From: Pseudomonas wadenswilerensis
Lineage (GTDB): Bacteria > Pseudomonadota > Gammaproteobacteria > Pseudomonadales > Pseudomonadaceae
Assembly (NCBI RefSeq): GCF_900497695.1
Contig: NZ_UIDD01000004.1
Coordinates: forward strand, 124,001-188,000
Direction of reading: 5' to 3'
Length of the DNA stretch: 64,000 nucleotides
In this document: piece by piece, positions 30,959-41,592 of the stretch
How the letters are laid out: the number at the start of each line of letters is the position of its first letter
Numbering within the stretch: position 1 is the first letter of the stretch
Translations under genes and position numbers: made by a program
Notes under the pieces: generated by a model
What the model was told of the DNA's origin: nothing
Seen by the model: only the letters and a program-made list of their open reading frames with translations
Databases searched by the model: none

Positions 30959-32137
30959 ATGCAAAATAATATCGGCGCACCCAAGGGACTATCCCTGAGC
31001 GATCCACGTGTGCGTGCGTGGCTGTTCCAGATCCTCACCGTGGTCGCGGTGGTCGGTCTGGGCTGGTACCTGTTTCACAATACCCAGACCAACCTGCAAC
31101 ACCGCGGGATCACTTCGGGCTTCGACTTCCTTGAACGCAGTGCCGGCTTTGGCATCGCCCAGCACCTGATTCCCTATACCGAACAGGACAGTTATGCGCG
31201 GGTCTTCGTCATCGGCCTGCTCAACACCCTGCTGGTAACCTTCATCGGCATCATCCTCGCGACCCTGCTGGGCTTCATCATCGGTGTGGCGCGACTGTCA
31301 CCGAACTGGATGATCAGCAAGCTGGCCACGGTGTATGTCGAGACTTTCCGTAACATTCCACCGCTGCTGCAGATCCTGTTCTGGTACTTCGCGGTGTTCC
31401 TGACCCTGCCGGGACCGCGGGGTAGCATCAATCTCAACGACACCTTCTTTATCAGCAACCGGGGCCTGAACATGCCCGGTGCTTCCATGGCCGAAGGATT
31501 TTGGCCATTCGTCGTCGCCGTGGGGCTGGCCATCATTGCCATTGTGGTAATGGTGCGCCTGGCCAACCGGCGCTTTGAGGCCACCGGCGAGCCGTTCCAC
31601 AAATTCTGGGTCGGCCTGTTCCTGTTCTTCGGTATTCCGGCGCTGTGCGTGCTGCTGTTCGGCGCGCCGGTGCACTGGGAAATGCCGCAGCTCAAGGGCT
31701 TCAACTTCGTCGGCGGCTGGGTGCTGATCCCGGAACTGCTGGCCCTGACCCTGGCGCTGACCATCTACACCGCAGCCTTTATCGCCGAGATCGTGCGTTC
31801 GGGCATCCGTTCGGTGAGCTACGGCCAGACCGAAGCGGCCCGTTCCCTGGGCCTGCGCGAAGGGCCGACGCTGCGCAAGGTGATCATTCCCCAGGCCCTG
31901 CGGGTGATCATCCCGCCGCTGACCAGCCAGTACCTGAACCTGGCGAAGAACTCGTCGCTGGCGGCCGGTATCGGCTACCCGGAAATGGTCTCGCTGTTCG
32001 CCGGTACCGTGCTCAACCAGACCGGTCAGGCCATCGAGGTGATCGCCATCACCATGAGCGTCTATCTGGCCATCAGCATCAGCATTTCCCTGCTGATGAA
32101 CTGGTACAACAAGCGCATTGCGCTGATCGAGCGGTGA
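30959..32137 (+). CDS. aapQ: AapQ, amino-acid ABC transporter permease
   Basis: 392-aa inner-membrane permease of the HisM/GlnP type. The C-terminal core has the EAA loop (YGQTEAARSLGLREGPTLRK) that contacts AapP. The N-terminal half carries extra membrane helices, typical of AapQ/BztB. It pairs with AapM to form the channel. It starts after the aapJ hairpin. Confidence 0.94.
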   Translation: MQNNIGAPKGLSLSDPRVRAWLFQILTVVAVVGLGWYLFHNTQTNLQHRGITSGFDFLERSAGFGIAQHLIPYTEQDSYARVFVIGLLNTLLVTFIGIILATLLGFIIGVARLSPNWMISKLATVYVETFRNIPPLLQILFWYFAVFLTLPGPRGSINLNDTFFISNRGLNMPGASMAEGFWPFVVAVGLAIIAIVVMVRLANRRFEATGEPFHKFWVGLFLFFGIPALCVLLFGAPVHWEMPQLKGFNFVGGWVLIPELLALTLALTIYTAAFIAEIVRSGIRSVSYGQTEAARSLGLREGPTLRKVIIPQALRVIIPPLTSQYLNLAKNSSLAAGIGYPEMVSLFAGTVLNQTGQAIEVIAITMSVYLAISISISLLMNWYNKRIALIER

Positions 32138-32147
32138 GGACAAGCGC

Positions 32148-33245
32148 ATGAGTACCCATGTTTTCAAACCTGATATGCCGCCACCGGTCAAAGCCGTCGG
32201 CGTGATGGCCTGGATGCGCGCCAACCTGTTCTCCAGCTGGCTCAACACCCTGCTGACGCTGTTGGCCGTGTACCTGGTGTGGCTGATCGTACCGCCGCTG
32301 CTGCAGTGGTCGATCTTCGACGCCAACTGGGTCGGCACTACCCGCGCCGACTGCACCAAGGAGGGCGCCTGCTGGGTGTTCATCCAGCAGCGCTTCGGTC
32401 AGTTCATGTACGGCTACTACCCGAGCGAGCTGCGCTGGCGTGTCGATCTGACTGTCTGGCTAGCGGTCATCGGCGCTGCGCCGTTGTTCATCTCGCGCTT
32501 CCCGCGCAAGGCGGTTTACGGCCTGGGCTTCCTGGTGCTGTACCCGATCGTCGCCTACACCCTGCTGCACGGCGGCTACCTGGGCCTGGCCACGGTACCG
32601 ACCAACCAGTGGGGCGGGTTGATGCTGACCCTGGTGATCGCCACCGTGGGCATCGTCGGTGCCTTGCCGCTGGGGATCTTGCTGGCGCTGGGGCGGCGTT
32701 CGAACATGCCGGCGGTGAAGGTGGTTTGCGTGACCTTCATCGAGTTCTGGCGCGGCGTGCCGCTGATTACCGTGCTGTTCATGTCCTCGGTGATGCTGCC
32801 GTTGTTCCTGCCCGAAGGCATGAGCTTCGACAAGCTGCTGCGGGCCATGATCGGGGTGATCCTGTTCCAGTCGGCGTACATCGCCGAGGTGGTGCGCGGC
32901 GGCTTGCAGGCCATTCCCAAGGGCCAGTACGAAGCTGCTGCGGCCATGGGCCTGGGCTACTGGCGTTCGATGGGCCTGGTGATTCTGCCGCAAGCCCTGA
33001 AGCTGGTGATCCCCGGCATCGTCAACACCTTCATTGCCCTGTTCAAGGACACGAGCCTGGTGATCATCATCGGCCTCTTCGACCTGCTCAACAGCGTCAA
33101 GCAGGCCGCTGCCGACCCGACCTGGCTGGGCATGGCGACCGAGGGCTATGTATTCGCCGCCCTGGTTTTCTGGATTTTCTGTTTCGGTATGTCCCGCTAC
33201 TCCATGCATCTGGAGCACAAGCTGGACACAGGCCACAAGCGTTAG
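32148..33245 (+). CDS. aapM: AapM, amino-acid ABC transporter permease
   Basis: 365-aa permease partner of AapQ. The EAA loop is [20 protein letters not shown] and is followed by [15 protein letters not shown]. An extra N-terminal periplasmic region (about residues 50-90) is typical of this subfamily. It is 10 bp from aapQ and 10 bp from aapP, so the operon is tightly packed. Confidence 0.94.
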   Translation: MSTHVFKPDMPPPVKAVGVMAWMRANLFSSWLNTLLTLLAVYLVWLIVPPLLQWSIFDANWVGTTRADCTKEGACWVFIQQRFGQFMYGYYPSELRWRVDLTVWLAVIGAAPLFISRFPRKAVYGLGFLVLYPIVAYTLLHGGYLGLATVPTNQWGGLMLTLVIATVGIVGALPLGILLALGRRSNMPAVKVVCVTFIEFWRGVPLITVLFMSSVMLPLFLPEGMSFDKLLRAMIGVILFQSAYIAEVVRGGLQAIPKGQYEAAAAMGLGYWRSMGLVILPQALKLVIPGIVNTFIALFKDTSLVIIIGLFDLLNSVKQAAADPTWLGMATEGYVFAALVFWIFCFGMSRYSMHLEHKLDTGHKR

Positions 33246-33255
33246 GAGTGTTCCC

Positions 33256-34020
33256 ATGAGTGAAGCGATCAAACAGCCTGTGAGCCCTGAAGGCATTATT
33301 CAGATGCAGGGCGTGAACAAGTGGTACGGCCAGTTCCACGTGCTCAAGGACATCAACCTGAATGTCCGTCAGGGCGAGCGTATCGTGCTGTGCGGGCCGT
33401 CGGGCTCGGGCAAGTCGACCACCATCCGTTGCCTCAACCGCCTGGAAGAGCACCAGCAGGGGCGCATCGTCGTCGATGGCGTGGAGCTGACCAACGACCT
33501 CAAGCAGATCGAAGCGATCCGCCGCGAAGTCGGCATGGTGTTCCAGCATTTCAACCTGTTCCCGCACCTGACCATCCTGCAGAACTGCACCCTGGCGCCG
33601 ATGTGGGTGCGCAAGATGCCCAAGCGCAAGGCCGAGGAAATCGCCATGCACTATCTTGAGCGGGTGCGTATTCCGGAGCAGGCCAACAAGTTTCCGGGGC
33701 AGCTTTCCGGTGGTCAGCAGCAACGGGTCGCGATTGCCCGGGCGCTGTGCATGAAGCCGAAGATCATGCTGTTCGACGAACCGACTTCGGCGCTGGACCC
33801 GGAGATGGTCAAGGAAGTGCTCGATACCATGGTTGGCCTGGCGGAAGACGGCATGACCATGCTCTGCGTGACCCACGAGATGGGCTTTGCCCGCACCGTG
33901 GCGAACCGGGTGATCTTCATGGACAAGGGTGAGATTGTCGAGCAGGCAGCACCGGACGATTTCTTCGACCGGCCGCAGAATGAGCGGACCAAGTTGTTCT
34001 TGAGCCAGATTCTGCACTGA
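33256..34020 (+). CDS. aapP: AapP, amino-acid ABC transporter ATPase
   Basis: 254-aa ABC ATPase driving AapJQM uptake. Walker [13 protein letters not shown] signature [15 protein letters not shown], Walker [15 protein letters not shown] and the switch histidine in CVTHEMG are all intact. Start ATG 33256 has AGGAG upstream; a longer in-frame start lies inside aapM. It is the last gene of the operon, followed by a REP unit. Confidence 0.96.
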   Translation: MSEAIKQPVSPEGIIQMQGVNKWYGQFHVLKDINLNVRQGERIVLCGPSGSGKSTTIRCLNRLEEHQQGRIVVDGVELTNDLKQIEAIRREVGMVFQHFNLFPHLTILQNCTLAPMWVRKMPKRKAEEIAMHYLERVRIPEQANKFPGQLSGGQQQRVAIARALCMKPKIMLFDEPTSALDPEMVKEVLDTMVGLAEDGMTMLCVTHEMGFARTVANRVIFMDKGEIVEQAAPDDFFDRPQNERTKLFLSQILH

Positions 34021-34026
34021 CCCATT

Positions 34027-34070
34027 GGGGCTGCTTTGCAGCCCATCGCCGGCAAGGCCGGCTCCCACAG
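34027..34070. repeat. REP unit, left side of the IS110 insertion
   Basis: GGGGCTGCTTTGCAGCCC followed by ATCGCCGGCAAGGCCGGCTC, ending CCCACAG. It faces the unit at 35233-35270 across the insertion element, so the two probably formed one REP pair before insertion. Confidence 0.85.
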
Positions 34071-34097
34071 GTTCGGCGGTGGGAGCAACTGTCTTGA

Positions 34098-35039
<942 letters not shown>

Positions 35040-35124
35040 TTACACTCAGTTGTGAGAGCGCTCTGGCTTGGCCCACGCTTGTGATTCGAGAGGCGCTCAA
35101 TCAACTGTTCGGGCTCGGGCCAGA

Positions 35125-35206
35125 GTGGAGAGGTGAATGGCAGCTTTGCTCCCACACGTGCTTTAAGCACTACCGGCGTACAGCTTGCCATTCACCGCTC
35201 TCACTT
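35125..35206 (-). ncRNA. Structured non-coding region of the IS110 element, candidate bridge RNA
   Basis: A near-perfect inverted repeat (GAGAGGTGAATGGCA at 35128-35142 against TGCCATTCACCGCTCTC at 35186-35202) encloses a small hairpin GTGCTTTAAGCAC (35158-35170). The rest of 35028-35232 has no ORF. IS110 elements encode their bridge RNA in the upstream left end, so this is the expected place. The target- and donor-binding loops were not mapped. Confidence 0.45.
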
Positions 35207-35232
35207 CTGATTCTATTCCTACCTCAAGACAC

Positions 35233-35270
35233 AAGCCGGCCTTGCCGGCGATGGGTTGTGAAACAGCCCC
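35233..35270. repeat. REP unit, right side of the IS110 insertion
   Basis: AAGCCGGCCTTGCCGGCGAT followed by a degenerate GGGTTGTGAAACAGCCCC. It is in inverted orientation to the unit at 34027-34070 and lies just beyond the algW stop. Confidence 0.85.
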
Positions 35271-35286
35271 GCTTCTTGGTAGAAGG

Positions 35287-36444
35287 TCAGTTTTCTTCTT
35301 TGGCAGCAAGTGCCGGCGGTGGACGCAAGCCAATCTCGGCGGTCAGCTTGAGCTCCTTGCCGTTGCGCATGACCTGGATCGCCACCTTGTCGTTAGGCTT
35401 GATCCGCGCCACCTGGTTCATCGAGCGACGGCCATCGCCAGCCGGCTCGCCGTTGATGCTCAGGATCACGTCACCCAGCTCCAGGCCGGCCTTCTGCGCC
35501 GGGCCATCACGGAAAATCCCCGCCACGACGATCCCCGGGCGCCCCTGCATGCCGAACGACTCTGCCAGTTCCTGGCTCAGCGGCTGCACCTCGATACCCA
35601 GCCAGCCACGGATCACCTGGCCGTGCTCGATGATCGACTTCATTACCTCCAGCGCCAGTTTGGTCGGGATGGCAAAGCCGATGCCTTGCGAACCGCCGGA
35701 CTTGGAGAAGATTGCCGTGTTGATGCCGGTAAGGTTGCCGTTGGCATCGACCAGCGCGCCACCGGAGTTGCCCGGGTTGATCGCGGCGTCGGTCTGGATG
35801 AAGTCTTCGTAGTTGTTCAGGCCCAGCTGGTTGCGCCCGGTGGCGCTGATGATGCCCATGGTCACGGTCTGGCCGACACCGAAGGGGTTGCCGATGGCCA
35901 GGGCGACGTCGCCGATATGGATGTTGTCGGAGCGGCCGATGGTGATCGACGGCAGGTTCTTCAGGTCGATCTTCAGTACCGCGAGGTCGGTTTCCGGGTC
36001 GCTGCCGATCACCCGAGCCAGGGTTTCGCGGCCGTCCTTGAGCGCCACCACGATCTGGTCGGCACCGGAGGTCACGTGGTTGTTGGTCAGCAGGTAGCCT
36101 TCCGGGCTCATGATCACTGCCGAACCCAGGCTCGATTCCCAACGGCGCTGCTTGGGCAGGTTGTCACCGAAGAAGCGGCGGAACTGCGGGTCTTCGAACA
36201 GTGGGTGGGCGGTCTTGTTGACCACTTTGGTGGTGTACAGGTTGGCCACCGCCGGGGCGGCGATGCTCACGGCGTCGGCGTAGGACACCGGCCCCTGCAT
36301 GATCCGCGTGGTCTGCGGCGCCTGTTGCAGGTTGACGTCCTGGCTGGGCAGGCCGACCCATTGCGGAAAGCGCTGGATGACCAACAGGGCGATCAGCACG
36401 CCGACCAGCAGCGGCCAGCCAAAGTAACGCAAAGCCTTGAACAT
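35287..36444 (-). CDS. algW: AlgW, DegS-like periplasmic serine protease initiating MucA cleavage
   Basis: 385-aa HtrA protease with an N-terminal membrane anchor (FGWPLLVGVLIALLVI). The trypsin-like domain has the catalytic histidine in LLTNNHVTSGA, aspartate in DPETDLAVLKI and serine in NPGNSGGALV. One PDZ domain follows (GWLGIEVQPLSQELAESFGM). Its PDZ senses misfolded envelope proteins and triggers cleavage of anti-sigma factor MucA, freeing AlgU, which transcribes algD at the other end of this window. Divergent from the Nif3-like gene. Confidence 0.95.
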   Translation of the reverse strand: MFKALRYFGWPLLVGVLIALLVIQRFPQWVGLPSQDVNLQQAPQTTRIMQGPVSYADAVSIAAPAVANLYTTKVVNKTAHPLFEDPQFRRFFGDNLPKQRRWESSLGSAVIMSPEGYLLTNNHVTSGADQIVVALKDGRETLARVIGSDPETDLAVLKIDLKNLPSITIGRSDNIHIGDVALAIGNPFGVGQTVTMGIISATGRNQLGLNNYEDFIQTDAAINPGNSGGALVDANGNLTGINTAIFSKSGGSQGIGFAIPTKLALEVMKSIIEHGQVIRGWLGIEVQPLSQELAESFGMQGRPGIVVAGIFRDGPAQKAGLELGDVILSINGEPAGDGRRSMNQVARIKPNDKVAIQVMRNGKELKLTAEIGLRPPPALAAKEEN

Positions 36445-36673
36445 TGAAGGAATCCTGGGAGTTGGCAGAGGGCCGATGACAGCTGGGAGCGTGAACGCGC
36501 GCGATCATACTGTGCCCGGGCTCGGGCAGGAACTGCTAAATCGTCACGAAAGCCAACAATGCCGGCCCCCAGGCAACTGCCGTCGGTTTCCCCAAACCCG
36601 GCGACGGCCCATAATGGCGGTCATTATACGGGGCCTTGGGCCGCGCTGAACTGCGAAATTGAGGAGTCTTTCC

Positions 36674-37432
36674 ATGGCTGTTGCCCTGAGTACCCTGGTC
36701 GAGGAAGCCGAACGCTACCTCGGCAGCGCGAAAATCCAGGACTACTGCCCCAACGGCCTGCAGGTCGAGGGCCGTCCGCAGGTGACCCGCATCGTCAGCG
36801 GCGTCACTGCCAGCCAGGCATTGCTCGACGCCGCGGTCGAGGCCGATGCCGACCTGGTGCTGGTGCACCACGGCTACTTCTGGAAGGGCGAGAACCCGTG
36901 CATAACCGGCATGAAGCAGCGCCGGCTGAAAACCCTGCTGAAGAACGACCTGAGCCTGCTGTCCTACCACCTGCCGTTGGACCTGCACCCGGAAGTGGGC
37001 AACAACGTGCAGCTGGCGCGGCAGCTCGACATCACCGTCGAAGGCCCGCTGGACCCCGAGAACCCGCGGGTTGTTGGCCTGGTCGGGTCGCTGGCCGAAC
37101 CGATGTCGGCACGGGATTTTGCCCGCAAGGTGCAGGACGTGATGGGCCGCGAGCCGCTGCTGATCGAAGGCGAGCAGATCATCCGCCGGGTCGGCTGGTG
37201 CACCGGCGGCGGCCAGGGCTACATCGACCAGGCGATTGCCGCCGGAGTCGACCTGTACCTGAGTGGCGAAGCCTCCGAGCAGACCTTCCACAGCGCCCGC
37301 GAGAACGGCATCAGTTTCATCGCCGCCGGCCACCATGCCACCGAGCGTTACGGCGTGCAGGCGCTGGGCGATTACCTGGCCCGGCGCTTTGCCCTGGAGC
37401 ACCTGTTCATCGACTGCCCGAACCCGATCTGA
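36674..37432 (+). CDS. Nif3-like dinuclear metal-center protein (YbgI family)
   Basis: 252 aa, the standard length for the short Nif3/YbgI family. It shows the metal-binding HH in VLVHHGYFWKG and the C-terminal FIAAGHHATERYG with further metal histidine and glutamate. Biochemical function is not established; it is often annotated, without strong proof, as a GTP cyclohydrolase I type 2. ATG 36674 has GAGGAG upstream. It sits between algW and cysD as in other pseudomonads. Confidence 0.92.
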   Translation: MAVALSTLVEEAERYLGSAKIQDYCPNGLQVEGRPQVTRIVSGVTASQALLDAAVEADADLVLVHHGYFWKGENPCITGMKQRRLKTLLKNDLSLLSYHLPLDLHPEVGNNVQLARQLDITVEGPLDPENPRVVGLVGSLAEPMSARDFARKVQDVMGREPLLIEGEQIIRRVGWCTGGGQGYIDQAIAAGVDLYLSGEASEQTFHSARENGISFIAAGHHATERYGVQALGDYLARRFALEHLFIDCPNPI

Positions 37433-37568
37433 AGCTAAAACGGCAGGGCATATTCTTATACTGTTTCGTTCTAGTTGGCCGCCTAAATAGAATCGGGTGC
37501 TGTGATAAAGTGGCTCGCTCGAACACGGCCCGCTGGCCGTCCATAAGATCGTATTTCCGTGAGTAACC

Positions 37569-38486
37569 ATGGTCGACAAACTGACGCATTTGAAACAGTT
37601 GGAGGCGGAAAGCATCCACATCATTCGTGAGGTGGCCGCCGAGTTCGATAACCCGGTGATGCTGTACTCGATTGGCAAGGACTCGGCCGTGATGCTGCAC
37701 CTGGCGCGCAAGGCCTTCTTCCCGGGCAAGCTGCCATTTCCGGTGATGCACGTCGACACCCAGTGGAAATTCCAGGAGATGTACAGCTTCCGCGACAAGA
37801 TGGTCGAGGAAATGGGCCTGGAGCTGATCACTCACGTCAACCCGGACGGCGTCGCCCAGGGCATCAACCCGTTCACCCACGGCAGTGCCAAGCACACCGA
37901 CATCATGAAGACCGAGGGCCTCAAGCAGGCGCTCGACAAGTACGGCTTCGATGCTGCCTTCGGTGGCGCGCGCCGCGATGAAGAGAAGTCGCGGGCCAAG
38001 GAGCGCGTCTATTCGTTCCGTGACAGCAAGCACCGCTGGGACCCGAAGAACCAGCGCCCCGAGCTGTGGAACGTGTACAACGGCAAGGTCAACAAGGGCG
38101 AATCGATTCGCGTGTTCCCGCTGTCGAACTGGACCGAGCTGGACATCTGGCAGTACATCTACCTCGAAGGCATCCCGATCGTGCCGCTGTACTTCGCAGC
38201 CGAACGCGAAGTGATCGAGAAGAACGGTACCCTGATCATGATCGACGATGCGCGCATCCTCGAGCACCTCTCGGAGGAAGAAAAGGCCCGTATCGTCAAG
38301 AAGAAGGTGCGTTTCCGTACCCTTGGCTGCTACCCGTTGACGGGCGCGGTGGAGTCGGAGGCCGAAAGCCTCACCGACATCATTCAGGAAATGCTCCTGA
38401 CGCGCACTTCCGAGCGCCAGGGCCGGGTCATCGACCACGATGGCGCCGGCTCAATGGAAGACAAGAAACGGCAAGGGTACTTCTAA
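37569..38486 (+). CDS. cysD: CysD, sulfate adenylyltransferase subunit 2
   Basis: 305-aa PP-loop enzyme that, with the GTPase CysN, adenylates sulfate to APS. The PP-loop reads [14 protein letters not shown] near residue 35, followed by [12 protein letters not shown] and the [17 protein letters not shown] block; it ends KKRQGYF. In most pseudomonads cysN follows at once; here a repeat-flanked four-helix-bundle gene of about 495 bp separates them, and the repeat begins at the cysD stop codon. Confidence 0.97.
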   Translation: MVDKLTHLKQLEAESIHIIREVAAEFDNPVMLYSIGKDSAVMLHLARKAFFPGKLPFPVMHVDTQWKFQEMYSFRDKMVEEMGLELITHVNPDGVAQGINPFTHGSAKHTDIMKTEGLKQALDKYGFDAAFGGARRDEEKSRAKERVYSFRDSKHRWDPKNQRPELWNVYNGKVNKGESIRVFPLSNWTELDIWQYIYLEGIPIVPLYFAAEREVIEKNGTLIMIDDARILEHLSEEEKARIVKKKVRFRTLGCYPLTGAVESEAESLTDIIQEMLLTRTSERQGRVIDHDGAGSMEDKKRQGYF

Positions 38487-38979
38487 GCTTCAAGTTACAA
38501 GCGGCAAGCTGCAAGTTAGAAGCAAGATGCGTAGCTTCTGGATTTTGTCGGCTGCCGCCCCATTGTGGGCGCGTGAGAGTGCTCACAATGGACTTTGAGA
38601 AGCTTGCTGTTTGGCAGAGAAGCAAAGATTTGACGGTAGCGATTTACAGGCAGCAGAGGGTGTGCCGGGATCTTGGATTCAAGGATCAGATCACGCGGGC
38701 GGCACTTTCCATCCCGTCGAATATCGCTGAAGGCATGGAACGGAGAACGGCAAAAGAAAAGGTTCGTTATCTGTGTATTGCCAAGGCTTCCTGCGGTGAG
38801 TTGCGTACGCAGATCATCATCGGGGGAGAGGTAGGCTATCTGCCAAAGCCTTTGTCGAATGAGTGGATTACAGAGACTCGTGAGCTTTCAAGAATGCTGA
38901 GCGGGTTGATCAACAAAATTTCTGACTAGTTGTATGCCGACAAGCTTGCCGCTTGAAGCTTACAGCTTGGAGCTTGAAT
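38485..38979 (+). mobile_element. Repeat-bounded four-helix-bundle gene element between cysD and cysNC
   Basis: The left arm (38485-38527, with CAAGCGGCAAGCTGCAAG) and right arm (38940-38979, with AGCTTGCCGCTTGAAGCTTA) are inverted copies sharing a 13-base identical core (CAAGCGGCAAGCT) and about 22 of 26 pairable positions. Between them is one gene, a four-helix-bundle protein of the 23S rRNA intervening-sequence family. The left edge overlaps the cysD stop; the right edge supplies the GGAG ahead of the cysNC ATG. Architecture (stem arms around a bundle gene) mirrors 23S rRNA intervening sequences. Mobility itself is inferred. Confidence 0.6.
38588..38929 (+). CDS. Four-helix-bundle protein, 23S rRNA intervening-sequence (S23/IVP) family
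   Basis: 113 aa. It begins [20 protein letters not shown] and carries the family core [20 protein letters not shown] followed by [13 protein letters not shown] and GYLPKPL. Length and pattern match the family of proteins encoded in 23S rRNA intervening sequences; the diversity-generating-retroelement protein Avd shares the fold. Members form rings of basic helices that bind nucleic acid, but their job outside rRNA is unknown. It would be transcribed with the cys genes, and its ribosome site is weak. No reverse transcriptase is nearby. Confidence 0.88.
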   Translation: MDFEKLAVWQRSKDLTVAIYRQQRVCRDLGFKDQITRAALSIPSNIAEGMERRTAKEKVRYLCIAKASCGELRTQIIIGGEVGYLPKPLSNEWITETRELSRMLSGLINKISD

Positions 38980-38982
38980 GTA

Positions 38983-40884
38983 ATGAGCCACCAATCTGAT
39001 CTGATCAGCGAGGACATCCTCGCTTACCTGGCCCAGCACGAACGTAAAGAGCTGCTGCGCTTCCTTACCTGCGGTAACGTCGATGACGGCAAGAGCACCC
39101 TGATCGGGCGCCTGCTGCACGACTCGAAGATGATCTACGAAGATCATCTGGAAGCCATCACCCGCGATTCGAAGAAAGTCGGCACCACCGGTGACGACAT
39201 CGACCTGGCGCTGCTGGTCGACGGCCTGCAGGCCGAGCGCGAGCAGGGCATCACCATCGATGTGGCCTACCGCTACTTCTCTACCGCCAAGCGCAAGTTC
39301 ATCATTGCCGACACCCCGGGCCACGAGCAGTACACCCGCAACATGGCCACCGGTGCGTCGACCTGCGACCTGGCGATCATCCTCGTCGATGCCCGCTACG
39401 GCGTGCAGACCCAGACCCGCCGGCACAGCTACATTGCCTCGTTGCTGGGCATCAAGCACATCGTCGTCGCGGTCAACAAGATGGACCTCAAAGGCTTCGA
39501 CGAGGGCGTGTTCGAGAGCATCAAGGCCGACTACCTGAAGTTCGCCGAAGCCATCAACATGAACCCGAGCAGCCTGCACTTCGTGCCGATGTCGGCGCTC
39601 AAGGGCGACAACGTGGTCAACCGCAGCGAGCGTTCGCCGTGGTACACGGGGCCGGCGCTGATGGAGATCCTCGAAACCGTCGAAGTCGCGGCCGACCGCA
39701 ACTTCACCGACCTACGCTTCCCGGTGCAGTACGTCAACCGCCCGAACCTGAACTTCCGTGGCTTTGCCGGCACCCTGGCCAGCGGCGTGGTGCACAAGGG
39801 CGATGAAATCGTCGTGCTGCCGTCGGGCAAGAGCAGCCGGGTCAAGTCCATCGTCACCTTCGAGGGTGAGCTGGAAAACGCCGGCCCCGGCCAGGCCGTG
39901 ACCCTGACCATGGAAGACGAGATCGACATCTCCCGCGGCGACCTGCTGGTGCACGCCGACAACGTTCCGCCAGTGACCGACCAGTTCGACGCCATGCTGG
40001 TGTGGATGGCTGAAGAGCCGATGCTGCCGGGCAAGAAATACGACATCAAACGCGCCACCAGCTACGTGCCGGGCTCGATTGCCAGCATCGCCCACAAGGT
40101 CGATGTGAATACCCTGGAGCAGGGCGCTGCCAGTGCCCTGCAGCTCAACGAGATCGGCAAGGTCAAGGTCAGCCTCGACGCCCCGATCGCGCTGGACGGC
40201 TATGACAGCAACCGCACCACCGGTGCCTTCATTGTCATCGACCGCCTGACCAACGGCACCGTTGGCGCCGGCATGATCATCGCGCCACCGGTTGTGCCTC
40301 ATGGCACCGTCGGCCAGCACGGCAAGCTGGCCCACGTGGACACTGCGGAGCGTGCCCTGCGCTTTGGCCAGCAGCCAGCCACCGTGCTGTTCAGCGGCCT
40401 CTCGGGCGCGGGCAAGAGCACCCTGGCCTACGCCGTGGAGCGCAAGCTGTTCGACATGGGCCGTGCGGTGTACGTGCTCGATGGCCAGAACCTGCGTCAC
40501 GACCTGAACAAGGGCCTGCCGCAGGACCGCGCCGGGCGTACCGAGAACTGGCGCCGCGCCGCACATGTCGCGCGTCAGTTCAACGAGGCCGGCCTGCTGA
40601 CCCTGGCCGCCTTCGTCGCCCCGGATGCCGAAGGCCGCGAACAGGCCAAGGCGCTGATCGGCAAGGAACGCTTGCTCACCGTCTACGTCCAGGCTTCGCC
40701 TCTGGCTTGCCGCGAGCGCGACCCGCAGGGCCTGTATGCCGCCGGCGGCGACAACATCCCGGGCGAAAGCTTCCCGTATGACGTACCGCTGGATGCGGAT
40801 CTGGTGATCGACACCCAGAACGTCAGTTTGGAAGACGGCGTCAAGCAGGTGCTGGATCTGCTGCGCAAGCGTGGCGCGATCTAA
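38983..40884 (+). CDS. cysNC: CysNC, bifunctional sulfate adenylyltransferase GTPase subunit / APS kinase
   Basis: 633 aa. N-terminal CysN GTPase (residues about 20-450) with G1 [13 protein letters not shown]3 DTPGHEQY and NKMD. C-terminal CysC APS kinase (about 460-630) with Walker [14 protein letters not shown] and [13 protein letters not shown]. It couples GTP hydrolysis to APS formation with CysD and then makes PAPS. ATG 38983 is chosen because GGAG lies ten bases ahead, inside the inserted repeat. A terminator follows. Confidence 0.96.
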   Translation: MSHQSDLISEDILAYLAQHERKELLRFLTCGNVDDGKSTLIGRLLHDSKMIYEDHLEAITRDSKKVGTTGDDIDLALLVDGLQAEREQGITIDVAYRYFSTAKRKFIIADTPGHEQYTRNMATGASTCDLAIILVDARYGVQTQTRRHSYIASLLGIKHIVVAVNKMDLKGFDEGVFESIKADYLKFAEAINMNPSSLHFVPMSALKGDNVVNRSERSPWYTGPALMEILETVEVAADRNFTDLRFPVQYVNRPNLNFRGFAGTLASGVVHKGDEIVVLPSGKSSRVKSIVTFEGELENAGPGQAVTLTMEDEIDISRGDLLVHADNVPPVTDQFDAMLVWMAEEPMLPGKKYDIKRATSYVPGSIASIAHKVDVNTLEQGAASALQLNEIGKVKVSLDAPIALDGYDSNRTTGAFIVIDRLTNGTVGAGMIIAPPVVPHGTVGQHGKLAHVDTAERALRFGQQPATVLFSGLSGAGKSTLAYAVERKLFDMGRAVYVLDGQNLRHDLNKGLPQDRAGRTENWRRAAHVARQFNEAGLLTLAAFVAPDAEGREQAKALIGKERLLTVYVQASPLACRERDPQGLYAAGGDNIPGESFPYDVPLDADLVIDTQNVSLEDGVKQVLDLLRKRGAI

Positions 40885-40905
40885 GCGTTAGCGCGCTGAA
40901 CAGGA

Positions 40906-40930
40906 AACCCCACCCCGGTGGGGTTTTTTG
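40906..40930 (+). terminator. Rho-independent terminator of the cys operon
   Basis: Stem AACCCCACC / GGTGGGGTT with a two-base CC loop runs directly into TTTTTTG, 22 bases after the cysNC stop. Confidence 0.9.
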
Positions 40931-40944
40931 TTGCGTGCCGACAG

Positions 40945-40970
40945 GATGGGAGCGGGCTTGTCCCGCGCAT
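40945..40970. repeat. Single REP unit after cysNC
   Basis: GATGGGAGCGGGCTTGTCCC, then GCGCAT. An unpaired REP unit between the cys terminator and the mdeR stop. Confidence 0.7.
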
Positions 40971-40984
40971 ATGACGGCTCGAAC

Positions 40985-41464
40985 TTAGATGTGTTTTTCC
41001 GACACCGGAATCACCCGTTTCTCCTTCACCGCCTTGAACGAGAAGCTTGAGTAAATCTCCTTCACCCCCGGCAAGGTCTGCAGCACTTCCCGCGCAAACT
41101 CACCGAATGACTCCAGGTCCCGCGCAAGGATTTCCAGCAGGAAGTCATAACGCCCGGAGATGTTGTGGCAGGCGACGATTTCGGGGATTTCCATCAGCCG
41201 CTGCTCGAAGGCGCGGGCCATTTCCTTGGTGTGCGAGTCCATCATGATGCTGACGAAAGCAGTCACGCCAAAGCCCAGGGCCTTGGGTGAGAGGATGGCC
41301 TGGTAGCCGGTGATGTAGCCGGACTCTTCCAGCAACTTGATTCGCCGCCAGCAAGGCGAGGTGGTCAGCGAGACCTGGTCGGCCAGTTCGGAAACAGTCA
41401 ACCGTGCGTTGTCCTGCAGGGCCGCGAGCAATGCGCGGTCGGTGCGATCAATGGTCGTAGGCAT
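40985..41464 (-). CDS. mdeR: MdeR, Lrp/AsnC-family regulator of methionine degradation
   Basis: 159 aa. N-terminal winged helix (TIDRTDRALLAALQDNARLT, then SELADQVSLTTSPCWRRIKL) and C-terminal RAM effector domain (VSIMMDSHTKEMARAFEQRL). It is divergent from mdeA across 128 bp. In P. putida MdeR activates mdeAB in response to L-methionine. The position and family make the same role likely; the binding site was not identified. Confidence 0.88.
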   Translation of the reverse strand: MPTTIDRTDRALLAALQDNARLTVSELADQVSLTTSPCWRRIKLLEESGYITGYQAILSPKALGFGVTAFVSIMMDSHTKEMARAFEQRLMEIPEIVACHNISGRYDFLLEILARDLESFGEFAREVLQTLPGVKEIYSSFSFKAVKEKRVIPVSEKHI

Positions 41465-41592
41465 GTTTTACCCTCCGTGGTCTGAAATCGTTGTTTTTAT
41501 GTCAATAACCATCCGAAGAGGTGGCTACATTTGGAAAAAAATCAGCACCTCAGTGGCATAAGCTTATAACAAACCACTAGAGGCTGTTTGCC

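Noticed and set aside
38588..38929. Diversity-generating retroelement suggested by the Avd-like fold
   Set aside because: There is no reverse transcriptase, template repeat or variable repeat in the window, so only the shared fold remains.
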